A DNA stretch of 6,921 nucleotides, taken from Desulfurococcales archaeon ex4484_204 (GTDB taxonomy: Archaea > Thermoproteota > Thermoprotei_A > Sulfolobales > NBVN01). Within the stretch, counting starts at the first letter, position 1; every line of letters begins with the position of its first letter. The position numbers and the translations under genes were made by a program. Below, one piece after another: positions 1-5,858 of the stretch. Location: contig NJEF01000047.1 in assembly GCA_002255065.1 (NCBI GenBank), positions 1-6,921 on the forward strand. The letters run 5' to 3'. Under the pieces are notes generated by a model. It made no database searches. It had not been told where the DNA came from and worked only from the letters and a program-made list of their open reading frames with translations.

Positions 1-656
1 TAGAGCTGGAGAGGCCCGTGATCACACCACTAATGGCGTACTCCATCGGGCTTAAACTAGGTCGTAGTTCAGCAATGCTGAAGGATCCCCTCTATGTGGG
101 GCAGGCTAAAGACCCTGTTAAAGGGTACGGTCTACACAGCATCTCAGGGTGTGCGGGTGCTGAGAATCCCTTGGTAGAGCACCTCTTTAAGCACTTCTTA
201 GAGAGTAACTTAAGTGACATATTCAAGTTGCCTGATGAGGCATTAAAAGCCCTAATAGTAGGCATCATCGACTCTAACGCATTAATACGCTACACAGGTG
301 GTGAACCATCTATAACCCTAAGCTTTAGTAATGTTGAGCAGGCTAAGGCGTTTGCTTTAGCATTAAGGAGGTTCAGGGTTCTCTCCAAGATCTTGAGGAA
401 GGGGGCTTCTGCTCTAGTCAACATATCGGACCCTGAAAGTATTGCAAGGCTTTATGAAGTTGTGGAGAAGTACTGCACGAGGAGTGAGGTCCTTAAGGAA
501 TTATCAAGGTATAAGGTCCTTAATGATGGCTCGGTTAATGACTTCTACGTTGATGAAGTAGTCAGTGTTAAAAGGATTCCTTATAAGGGCTTAGTTTACG
601 ACATCTACGTTCCCGGTATCCACAACTTCCTCGCAGAGGGGGTTCTAGTACATAAC
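1..656 (+). other. Intein, C-terminal portion, with degenerate LAGLIDADG endonuclease motifs
   Basis: This is an in-frame protein-splicing element inside mcm. Its C-terminal splice region (bases 594-656) reads VYDIYVPGIHNFLAEGVLVH then Asn. This matches intein blocks F and G: the HNF histidine, a hydrophobic run, a penultimate His and a terminal Asn, followed by Cys as the +1 residue of MCM. Upstream, residues 7-18 (bases 36-71, AYSIGLKLGRSS) align by eye with the first dodecapeptide block of LAGLIDADG endonucleases, with Gly-Arg-Ser where Gly-Asp-Gly is expected. Residues 79-90 (bases 252-287, LIVGIIDSNALI) align with the second block; its Asp85 is kept but the following Asp-Gly is lost. I infer splicing competence with loss of nuclease activity. 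The N-terminal splicing blocks are outside the window, so total size and first residue are unknown. Confidence 0.9.
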
Positions 657-1535
657 TGCATAGACGAGATAGATAAGATGCGGGATGAGGATAGGGTAGC
701 TATTCATGAAGCCATGGAGCAGGGAACTGTAAGTATAGCGAAGGCAGGTATTGTAGCTAGGTTAAACGCTAGGGCATCTGTCCTAGCTGCTGGGAACCCT
801 AAGAGGGGTAGGTACATAGCCAGTATGGGCTTATCGGAGAACATAAACCTCCCGGTTACGATACTCTCTAGGTTCGACCTCATATTCGTGCTTAAGGACA
901 TTGCAGAGATAGAGAGGGATAAGTCACTGGTTAAGTACGTTCTTAAAACCCATGAGGCGCTGGGGAGGGTAAGCCCTGAAATACCTCCCGACCTCTTGAG
1001 GAAGTACATAGCCTACGCGAGGAAGTACGTTAAGCCTAAGTTAACACCTGAGGCTGAACACATAATTATGGAGTATTATATAGAGCTTAGGAAGAAGAGC
1101 GCTGAAAACCCTGAAGCCCCGCTAGCAATAACAACGAGGCAGCTGGAAGCACTCATTAGGCTTGCTGAAGCGCATGCTAGGATGTCCTTAAAACAGACAG
1201 TTGATGCTGAGGATGCTGCTGAGGCTGTTAGATTAATGAACACGATGCTCGAGAAGGTCGGTATGGATGTAGAGACGGGGGCACTGGATATAGACACGAT
1301 AATGATAGGGAAGCCGAAGAGCTTGAGGGAGAAGGAGATAACAGTCCTAGATCTTCTGAGAGAGCTGATCGCGAGGGATGAGGAAGGGAGGGGATGTGTT
1401 AAACTAAAAAGGTTGAAGTCTAGGGCTGAGGAGATCGGGATCGATGAAAGAACCCTAGAGAGAATACTAAGAGATCTGAGAAGGGCTGGAGACATATATG
1501 AGAAGAGGCCTGGCTGCTTCGCGCTGGTCGAGTAG
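1..1535 (+). CDS. mcm: MCM replicative helicase, C-terminal part, interrupted by an intein (5' end outside window)
   Basis: This is the replicative DNA helicase, an AAA+ ATPase that forms a ring and unwinds DNA ahead of the fork. The frame is open to the left edge (codons from base 3), so the true start, N-terminal domain and Walker A lie upstream. GTG at 18 is internal, not a start. Bases 3-656 are intein; host protein resumes at Cys, base 657. Counting residues from base 18, the host part shows Walker B CIDEIDKM (214-221), the pre-sensor-1 hairpin SIAKAGIVARL (239-249, Lys242), sensor 1 AAGNP (Asn260), the arginine finger SRFD (Arg285), sensor 2 TTRQLE (Arg374) and a C-terminal winged helix from about 438 to 505. 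The stop is TAG at 1533. All visible catalytic residues are present; the usual Phe of Walker B IDEFDKM is Ile. Family assignment is very secure. Activity depends on intein removal. Confidence 0.95.
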   Translation, partial: ELERPVITPLMAYSIGLKLGRSSAMLKDPLYVGQAKDPVKGYGLHSISGCAGAENPLVEHLFKHFLESNLSDIFKLPDEALKALIVGIIDSNALIRYTGGEPSITLSFSNVEQAKAFALALRRFRVLSKILRKGASALVNISDPESIARLYEVVEKYCTRSEVLKELSRYKVLNDGSVNDFYVDEVVSVKRIPYKGLVYDIYVPGIHNFLAEGVLVHNCIDEIDKMRDEDRVAIHEAMEQGTVSIAKAGIVARLNARASVLAAGNPKRGRYIASMGLSENINLPVTILSRFDLIFVLKDIAEIERDKSLVKYVLKTHEALGRVSPEIPPDLLRKYIAYARKYVKPKLTPEAEHIIMEYYIELRKKSAENPEAPLAITTRQLEALIRLAEAHARMSLKQTVDAEDAAEAVRLMNTMLEKVGMDVETGALDIDTIMIGKPKSLREKEITVLDLLRELIARDEEGRGCVKLKRLKSRAEEIGIDERTLERILRDLRRAGDIYEKRPGCFALVE

Positions 1536-1558
1536 CTCCGCCTCCCTAGTTAGTTACC

Positions 1559-1566
1559 CTTAAAAG
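1559..1566 (+). promoter_or_regulatory. Possible TATA box for the four-gene block after mcm
   Basis: CTTAAAAG lies in the 63-base gap between the mcm stop and the next ATG, centred about 36 bases upstream of that ATG. An archaeal start site some 25 bases downstream would leave a leader of about 10 bases. The match to a crenarchaeal TATA box is fair, not strong. Read-through from mcm is equally possible. Confidence 0.35.
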
Positions 1567-1598
1567 CGGGCGTTTAGGTATATGGTTAGGGTAGGTCT

Positions 1599-1847
1599 AT
1601 GTGCGAGCTTGTGATAAGGCTGAGTAGCGGCAAGGAGATACCTATAAATGAGGACACGTTAGCCATAATATACAAGTACATAAGGTCGGAGTTCATGCTT
1701 GAATCGTTAGCTAGGGACTTAGGCCTTGAGAACTGGGAGGAGGCCTACGAGTTTATTAAGAAACTCCCTTCCTGGATAGCCTGGACTCCATCATCGTTCT
1801 TTGAGTATACAAAGAGGAAGATATGTAGTGAGGAGGTTAAGGAGTAG
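1599..1847 (+). CDS. Uncharacterised small acidic protein, 82 residues
   Basis: I do not recognise this protein. It is short and rich in Glu, with a predicted beta start (CELVIRLSSGKEIPI, residues 2-16) followed by helical segments: INEDTLAIIYKYIRSEFMLES, then LARDLGLENWEEAYEFIKKL, and an aromatic stretch (Trp, Trp, Phe, Phe, Tyr) at about 59-70. There is no signal peptide, membrane segment or metal-binding cysteine cluster; the two cysteines (2 and 76) are isolated. ATG at 1599 is the first start in the frame after the gap, with a weak purine run GGGTAGG just before it. It is taken as real because it fills the space between two co-oriented genes, ends 17 bases before the next start, and has codon use like its neighbours. 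A small helical adaptor is possible but unproven. Confidence 0.7.
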   Translation: MCELVIRLSSGKEIPINEDTLAIIYKYIRSEFMLESLARDLGLENWEEAYEFIKKLPSWIAWTPSSFFEYTKRKICSEEVKE

Positions 1848-1864
1848 TGGGTGCATAGTGAGAC

Positions 1865-2416
1865 TTGACAGCTGTTAGGAAGAAGTACGTAATTACGACG
1901 AGGTATAGTAAGGAGGAGTTCGCAGAGAGAGAGCTCGGCGACTCCGTCTTCCCCTTCGATGAAAATGTCGAGATACGTAGAACCAGGTTTGGTGGAGTAC
2001 TAGTACTCTACACATCTCTCAACTTAGACGAGCTCTTAAGAGCGCTATCTACACATCCTCCAGCAACTGTGGAGAGAGTTGTTAAAGTTGATTTCTGCTG
2101 TAAGATATCGAGCGTCTCTGAATTAAGTAGGTGTCTCGTTAACGGATTAAGAGGATTCGGTATTGAGAGGTGCTCGGATATCCTTTTTGGGAGGAAGGGG
2201 GCTCTTGGGGATGATGGTGTTAGATTGATTGTAAACGTTGTAAGAAACTTCTTAAGGTACAGTAAGGAGAGCGAGCTTGTTCTTCACGTTGAGCCTGTTA
2301 ACGATGAGGTATGCTTCGGTATCATGAAGCGAGGCATTGATAAGGTAGCGCGTATTAGGGCTAAGAAGATAGGTATTATAAGTCATCTTTTAAAGGGTAA
2401 GAAGTATAGGTACTAA
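1865..2416 (+). CDS. Predicted RNA-binding protein with THUMP-like domain (Tan1/COG1818-like)
   Basis: This is probably an RNA-binding protein of the archaeal THUMP group; the family's best-known relatives (Tan1) assist tRNA acetylation. Residues 7-76 have the ferredoxin-like pattern seen before THUMP domains: a strand KYVITTRY, a helix with Glu-Arg-Glu-Leu, the strand [18 protein letters not shown], a helix LDELLRAL and a closing strand VERVVKVDF. Residues 80-165 would be the THUMP half, with [20 protein letters not shown] matching its usual last strands, though more weakly. The C-terminus is basic (KGKKYRY). No methyltransferase or other catalytic domain is fused. TTG at 1865 is the first possible start because the in-frame TGA at 1859 closes the frame; GGGTG at 1849-1853 may serve as its ribosome site. 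Assignment is by fold pattern and conserved positions, so the family is likely but the target RNA is unknown. Confidence 0.6.
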   Translation: MTAVRKKYVITTRYSKEEFAERELGDSVFPFDENVEIRRTRFGGVLVLYTSLNLDELLRALSTHPPATVERVVKVDFCCKISSVSELSRCLVNGLRGFGIERCSDILFGRKGALGDDGVRLIVNVVRNFLRYSKESELVLHVEPVNDEVCFGIMKRGIDKVARIRAKKIGIISHLLKGKKYRY

Positions 2417-2426
2417 GGGCTGTGCT

Positions 2427-2921
2427 GTGGGTGAGCTTAAAAGGTTTGAAGTTGTAGACATTCCCGTCCCGAGGGGGTTAAATGTCATAATTGGTCACTC
2501 CCACTTTATAAAGACTGTCGAGGATCTGTATGAAGCGTTAGTAACGGCGGTACCGGGAATAAAGTTTGGTTTAGGGTTTGTTGAGGCGAGTGGTGAGAGG
2601 CTGGTGAGGTCTGATGGCAATGACGACGAGCTTATACGCCTAGCTGAGGAGACCGCGTTAAAAATAGGTGCGGGGCACACTTTCGTAATATTCATCAAGG
2701 ATGCATGGCCTATAAACCTCCTTAACTCACTTAAGCTAGTTCAAGAAGTAACCAGGATTTATGTTGCAACGGCAAACCCCGTTCAAGTAGTTGTTGCGGA
2801 GACCGATCAGGGTAGGGCAGTGATCGGGGTGGTTGACGGCTTCATACCTCTGGGTATTGAGGGAAGAAGGGAAAGGAAGGAGAGGTATGATTTCCTGAGG
2901 AAGATCGGGTATAAAAGGTGA
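2427..2921 (+). CDS. Adenosine-specific kinase family protein (Adenosine_kin, DUF355)
   Basis: This is a member of the compact archaeal/bacterial Adenosine_kin (DUF355) family. A Pyrobaculum homologue was, as I recall, described structurally as an adenosine-binding kinase; the physiological role is poorly defined. Most of its 164 residues follow the family pattern: [20 protein letters not shown] (18-37), [10 protein letters not shown] (42-51), EASGERLVR (53-61) with GND (64-66), GAGHTFVIF (81-89), [13 protein letters not shown] (114-126), [12 protein letters not shown] (128-139) and LRKIGYK near the end. Length is typical. It is soluble, with no signal or membrane segment. The start is GTG at 2427, ten bases after the preceding stop; no better in-frame start precedes the conserved region, and homologues begin at about this point. 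No strong ribosome site precedes it, so translational coupling to the upstream gene is likely. Family certain; kinase activity inferred. Confidence 0.92.
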   Translation: MGELKRFEVVDIPVPRGLNVIIGHSHFIKTVEDLYEALVTAVPGIKFGLGFVEASGERLVRSDGNDDELIRLAEETALKIGAGHTFVIFIKDAWPINLLNSLKLVQEVTRIYVATANPVQVVVAETDQGRAVIGVVDGFIPLGIEGRRERKERYDFLRKIGYKR

Positions 2922-2922
2922 T
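2916..2922 (+). promoter_or_regulatory. Strong ribosome binding site deciding the TTG start at 2926
   Basis: AGGTGAT is complementary to the archaeal 16S 3' end (ATCACCT). It lies three bases before TTG at 2926 and overlaps the TGA stop of the preceding gene. It supports TTG as the genuine start of the 188-residue protein and coupled translation of the two genes. Confidence 0.7.
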
Positions 2923-2925
2923 TTC

Positions 2926-3492
2926 TTGACGTATAAGTATGAATTACTGTGCTTTAACGAGGTTCCACTAGATATTAATGGCTTAAGGATATACGTCCTT
3001 AAGCCCATATTAAGGAAGGTCGTAGAATTAAAGAGTAAAATAGGCATGAACAGTGAAGCAGATACTGTATATAGTAAGATAAAACATTACATATACGGAA
3101 AGGAGTGCCCTTATGTCCTGCTGAGATATGAGAGGAAGGGGGTAGAGGAGGAGGTAGGTTTAAGGTTTGTAGGTAGCTATAGAGAGTTCCTACTCTCACT
3201 ATCCTTTAGTAAGCTCCTAGGGGTAGAGGTTTTAAAGGAAAGCATGGTACCCGATGAGAACGTAATATTAGCGAATAGCTTATCACCAGTGATAAAGCAC
3301 TATATGAATGATGACACCTACGTCCTCGACACTCGAGTCGAGCTTAGCGAGGTCTTAAAAGAGGCTGTAGCATTACGTGTAATTACTGAGAGGGAGGACA
3401 GGATAGTGTTCTTGAAGGAGAGAGCTAAGAAGGTTCAGCAACCATTGCGTAAGGGTCCGCGAGGTAGAGCTAGGAGGGTAAAAAGGAGGTAA
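2926..3492 (+). CDS. Uncharacterised protein with a strongly basic C-terminal tail, 188 residues
   Basis: I do not recognise this protein. Its body (residues 1-165) alternates strands and helices: YELLCFNEV, a basic helix (LRKVVELKSKIG, 29-40), YVLLRYERKG, VGLRFVGSYREFLLSLSFSKLL (77-98) and the helix ELSEVLKEAVALRVI (139-153). From about 164 it becomes a low-complexity basic tail, KERAKKVQQPLRKGPRGRAR then RVKRR, typical of proteins that contact nucleic acid or the ribosome. No membrane segment, nucleotide-binding loop or cysteine motif is visible. TTG at 2926 is supported by AGGTGAT at 2916-2922, and only four bases separate it from the preceding stop, so it belongs to the same transcription unit. 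I considered a GINS subunit because such genes can sit near mcm, but the characteristic GINS B-domain pattern is not evident. Function unknown; nucleic-acid contact is inference from the tail. Confidence 0.85.
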   Translation: MTYKYELLCFNEVPLDINGLRIYVLKPILRKVVELKSKIGMNSEADTVYSKIKHYIYGKECPYVLLRYERKGVEEEVGLRFVGSYREFLLSLSFSKLLGVEVLKESMVPDENVILANSLSPVIKHYMNDDTYVLDTRVELSEVLKEAVALRVITEREDRIVFLKERAKKVQQPLRKGPRGRARRVKRR

Positions 3493-3508
3493 GGCGTTAC
3501 GGTTTTAA

Positions 3509-4453
3509 TTACATAATAAGGGCTAGTATAGCCTTCTGAGTGTGTAGCCTGTTCTCTGCCTGATCCCATACTACAGACCACTTCCCGTCAATAACATCGT
3601 CAACGACTTCATACCCCCTATGTGCAGGTAGACAGTGCATGAATATAGCATCTTGTTTAGCTAAACTCATAACCTCCGGCGTTACTCTAAACTTACTTAG
3701 ATCTCTAATCCTCCTCTCACTTTCAGCTTCCTGCCCCATACTAACCCATACGTCGGTATACACTACATCGACACCCCTCACAGCTTCTAGAGGATCTCTG
3801 TACATCTCTATACTTACGCCTGCCTTATCGGCCTCCTCCTCTGCCACCTTCATTATCTCCTTACTAGGATCGTAACCAGCAGCTGTTGCTATCCTAAAGT
3901 TGTTGCCTAACTTAACAGCTGCCAGCAGCAGTGAGTGGAGCACGTTATCCGAACCATCGCCAAGGAACGCTATGGTTAAACCGCTGTACCTACTCTTCTT
4001 TTCCCATATCGTGAGCATATCGCTAATAGCTTGGCAGGGGTGCTCTACATCGCTTAAAGCATTTATTACCGGTATGCTAGCGTATTTAGCTAGCTCTATG
4101 AGGTCTCCATGGTTATAAACCCTTGCTGCTACAGCGTGGACGTACCTACTAATAACCCTCGCCGTATCCGCTATCGTCTCGCCCCTCCCTAACTGCATTT
4201 CATGCCAGGAGAGGGATATCACCTCACCACCTAACTGCTTCATAGCTACCTCAAAGCTGATCCTAGTTCTAGTGCTAGGTTTCTGGAAGATCATCAGTAA
4301 CGTCTTCCCTCTAAGCAACGGAAGTAGCACCTCACCTAAGTAATACCTCGCTTTAAAGTCTAGCGATGTCTTCAACACGAATCTAAGCTCCTCTCCCGTA
4401 AGGTCAGCAACAGATAATAGATCCCTACCCTTCAATGACCTCACCGGCATCAC
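3509..4453 (-). CDS. argF: Ornithine carbamoyltransferase
   Basis: This cytosolic enzyme transfers the carbamoyl group from carbamoyl phosphate to ornithine, giving citrulline for arginine synthesis. Diagnostic motifs are all present: STRTR (60-64, carbamoyl-phosphate binding), RGETIADTARV (90-100), HPCQ (138-141), GDGSDNVLHS (165-174, with the ornithine-binding Asn as Asn170), TDVWVSMGQE (233-242, the ornithine-side Asp and SMG loop) and the catalytic HCLP (273-276). SMG plus HCLP separates it from aspartate carbamoyltransferase. Its 314 residues are the normal length. The usual first Asn of the GDG-Asn-Asn motif is Asp169, a mild variation. The first codon is GTG at 4453, immediately followed by ATG at 4450; a TATA element about 27 bases upstream suggests a leaderless message beginning at one of them. 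It is convergent with the 188-residue gene (16-base gap) and divergent from the winged-helix gene, sharing a promoter region with it. Confidence 0.96.
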   Translation of the reverse strand: MMPVRSLKGRDLLSVADLTGEELRFVLKTSLDFKARYYLGEVLLPLLRGKTLLMIFQKPSTRTRISFEVAMKQLGGEVISLSWHEMQLGRGETIADTARVISRYVHAVAARVYNHGDLIELAKYASIPVINALSDVEHPCQAISDMLTIWEKKSRYSGLTIAFLGDGSDNVLHSLLLAAVKLGNNFRIATAAGYDPSKEIMKVAEEEADKAGVSIEMYRDPLEAVRGVDVVYTDVWVSMGQEAESERRIRDLSKFRVTPEVMSLAKQDAIFMHCLPAHRGYEVVDDVIDGKWSVVWDQAENRLHTQKAILALIM

Positions 4454-4457
4454 CCTG

Positions 4458-4512
4458 AGTTTAATGAACCACGATATATAAAATATTAAGATTTCCTAAG
4501 ACATAATAAACT
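4458..4512. repeat. Inverted repeat TAAACT flanking the divergent promoter
   Basis: AGTTTA at 4458-4463 and TAAACT at 4507-4512 are exact inverse copies, centred on about 4485 near the shared TATA element. Read in each gene's own direction, TAAACT sits just before the start codon (four bases before the argF GTG; directly before GTG 4513). It could be paired initiator or operator half-sites. Six-base arms in AT-rich DNA can arise by chance. Confidence 0.3.
4474..4485. promoter_or_regulatory. Bidirectional TATA element between argF and the winged-helix gene
   Basis: ATATATAAAATA, the core of an AT-rich run in a 59-base divergent gap, can be read as a TATA box on either strand (TATATAAA on +, TTTTATATA on -). 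Its centre is near 4480. A start site about 26 bases away falls at about 4454 on the minus strand, right at the argF GTG/ATG pair, and at about 4506 on the plus strand, a few bases before GTG 4513. Both messages may therefore be leaderless or nearly so. No second clear TATA box is visible in the gap. Confidence 0.65.
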
Positions 4513-5163
4513 GTGGTTACACAGATGAGGGAGGTTGATGTAGTAGTTAAGCTAGCTTCACCAGCTGGCGGCGTTAAGCCGCGCTTTACACCATACCACG
4601 TATTCATGGCCTTACGTATAATTGCAGAGAAGGGACCTATAGGGAGGCCTAGCCTTATGAAGGACATAGGGTTAGGGGAGGCTAGTACTAAAACATTATT
4701 AAGGAGGATGAGAAGTGCCGGTCTAATAGGGATCGACAGCGTAGCGGGGGCGTACATAACGGATAGCGGTTTAAAGCTGTTGAAGGCACTGAGCTCTGTT
4801 ATTAAAATAGCTGGAGAAGTAAGCGTTGAGGACGTGTGTAGAGACTGCAACGGCTTTGGCGTGGTGCTACGTGGTGGTGCAAAAGCAATAGAGAGCTTCG
4901 GGGGCGCTATACGGGCAAGGGATGAGGTAGTTAGGCAGGGAGGTATAGGTGCTCTAATACTGTACGTCCTTAGCGAGGGGAGGTTCGCGATGCCTACACC
5001 TACAGGTCTTGAGGAAGCTAGCTCGCTATCTGCGGTGAGAGACCTTAGGTCTATTAAGGATTTAAGGGAGGGTGATGCAGCCGTGATCGCCCTGTGCTAC
5101 AAGAGTGATAGGGAGTGTGCATGCTACGCAGTAAACTCAGCCCTTATGATAATGAGGAACTAG
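4513..5163 (+). CDS. Winged-helix DNA-binding protein, DUF4443-like
   Basis: This is a predicted archaeal transcription regulator or related DNA-binding protein. Residues 25-92 form a winged helix-turn-helix: TPYHVFMALRIIAEKGPIGR, then the turn region LMKDIGLGEASTKTLLRRMR (48-67) as the likely recognition unit, then SAGLIGIDSVAGAYITDSGL as the wing. The arrangement, and the following alpha/beta domain (about 100-215), resemble the archaeal DUF4443 family as I remember it. The C-terminal domain carries CRDC at 109-112 and CYKSDRECAC at 195-204, a set that could bind a metal or form disulfides. The start is GTG at 4513, with ATG at 4525 an alternative adding no lost domain; the promoter spacing fits GTG slightly better. 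It is divergent from argF and is followed after two bases by the Dph6 gene, so it is probably cotranscribed with that. Its target genes are unknown; argF and its own promoter are the nearest candidates. Confidence 0.8.
   Translation: MVTQMREVDVVVKLASPAGGVKPRFTPYHVFMALRIIAEKGPIGRPSLMKDIGLGEASTKTLLRRMRSAGLIGIDSVAGAYITDSGLKLLKALSSVIKIAGEVSVEDVCRDCNGFGVVLRGGAKAIESFGGAIRARDEVVRQGGIGALILYVLSEGRFAMPTPTGLEEASSLSAVRDLRSIKDLREGDAAVIALCYKSDRECACYAVNSALMIMRN
5154..5157 (+). promoter_or_regulatory. Ribosome binding site supporting the ATG 5166 start of dph6
   Basis: GAGG, inside the last codons of the winged-helix gene, lies eight bases before ATG 5166. It favours that ATG over the in-frame GTG at 5115, which would add 17 residues overlapping the upstream gene and not expected in the family. 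Confidence 0.55.
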
Positions 5164-5165
5164 GG

Positions 5166-5858
5166 ATGTGTACCGCAGCGCTAGCGCTTTACACGGGTGG
5201 TAAGGACTCTCACTACGCGTTATTGAAAGCTTTACACGCCGGAATTAAGGTACTAGGCCTAGTTACTGTAACGCCGAGGAGGTTGGATTCATGGATGTTC
5301 CATACCGTGAATGTTTACTGGACTAAGCTGCACTCGGAACTACTGGGCTGTCCTCAAATAATGGTAGGGGTAAGTGGGGTGAAGGAGGTTGAAGTCTATG
5401 AATTATACAACGAGTTGAGGAAGGTAGTTAAGGATATTGGCGTTGATTGCCTAATATCGGGAGCAGTGCTTTCACGCTATCAAAAAAAGCGTGTAGATAT
5501 GCTTTCTAAGAAGTTAAGGCTTAGTCATTACGCACCTCTATGGGGTTATGATCCCCTTTCACTACTAAGGGAGGAAGTGAAAACCTTAGGTTTCATAGTG
5601 ACTGCTATCCAAGCTTATGGGTTAAGGAGTTACTGGCTGGGTAGGCGCCTACTACCACGCGATATAGGGAGTATAGAAAGGTTGCAGAAGAAGTACGGTA
5701 TAAACCCCGTTGGTGAAGGAGGGGAGTTCGAGACCTTAGTTATAACATCCCCCCTCTTTAGGGGGAGAGGTGTCTGTATCAATAAGGCATCAATTCTGTG
5801 GTACCCGCATGAGTGGAGGGGGTATTATTTAGTTGAAGACGCATCGATCTGCCCTTAA
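5166..5858 (+). CDS. dph6: Diphthine--ammonia ligase (Dph6 family ATP pyrophosphatase)
   Basis: This is an N-type ATP pyrophosphatase that, by family, amidates diphthine to diphthamide on the conserved histidine of elongation factor 2, the last step of that modification. From ATG 5166 the protein has 230 residues. The PP-loop is [10 protein letters not shown] (10-19), with Thr in place of the more usual Ser. It is followed by [16 protein letters not shown] (46-61), [17 protein letters not shown] (97-113), [13 protein letters not shown] (122-134), [12 protein letters not shown] (151-162) and the family signature [10 protein letters not shown] (183-192) with SPLFRGRG. This order is characteristic of archaeal Dph6 proteins. 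The frame is also open from GTG 5115, but the PP-loop normally lies close to the N-terminus and GAGG precedes ATG 5166. It follows the winged-helix gene by two bases, so the two are likely one operon, and it overlaps fen tail-to-tail by four bases. Confidence 0.93.
   Translation: MCTAALALYTGGKDSHYALLKALHAGIKVLGLVTVTPRRLDSWMFHTVNVYWTKLHSELLGCPQIMVGVSGVKEVEVYELYNELRKVVKDIGVDCLISGAVLSRYQKKRVDMLSKKLRLSHYAPLWGYDPLSLLREEVKTLGFIVTAIQAYGLRSYWLGRRLLPRDIGSIERLQKKYGINPVGEGGEFETLVITSPLFRGRGVCINKASILWYPHEWRGYYLVEDASICP

Noticed and set aside
18..20. GTG as a start codon for the first gene
   Set aside because: The frame is open back to base 3, the following residues align with the interior of an intein, and an MCM gene cannot begin there.
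704..1495. Long minus-strand open frames opposite mcm
   Set aside because: They lie wholly opposite conserved MCM coding sequence and give low-complexity Ser/Leu-rich translations typical of antisense shadows.
3308..3314. ATGATGA resembling a C box of an archaeal C/D sRNA
   Set aside because: It lies inside a coding region, no matching C'/D' boxes occur at proper spacing, and the nearest CTGA is over 70 bases away.
3325..3342. Hairpin CTCGAC-ACTCGA-GTCGAG
   Set aside because: It is a six-base stem within a coding frame, far from any gene end, with no T-tract; it is likely chance from Leu-Asp-Thr-Arg-Val-Glu codons.
3493..3508. Possible terminator in the convergent gap after the 188-residue gene
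   Set aside because: Only a run of four T is present in 16 bases, with no hairpin; this is too weak to call.
3509..4453. Aspartate or putrescine carbamoyltransferase instead of ornithine carbamoyltransferase
   Set aside because: The SMG loop with Asp234 and the HCLP motif fit ornithine carbamoyltransferase, and overall similarity to archaeal enzymes of that type is high.
4461..4850. 129-codon minus-strand open frame crossing the argF promoter region
   Set aside because: It overlaps the winged-helix gene on the other strand and runs through the promoter gap; the translation shows no recognisable domain.
5115..5165. GTG-initiated 17-residue N-terminal extension of Dph6
   Set aside because: It overlaps the upstream gene, has no family counterpart, and ATG 5166 has a GAGG ribosome site and places the PP-loop near the N-terminus.
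5749..5765. C-run/G-run hairpin that could be a terminator or regulatory stem
   Set aside because: It encodes the conserved Dph6 segment SPLFRG, so codon content explains it, and no T-tract follows.
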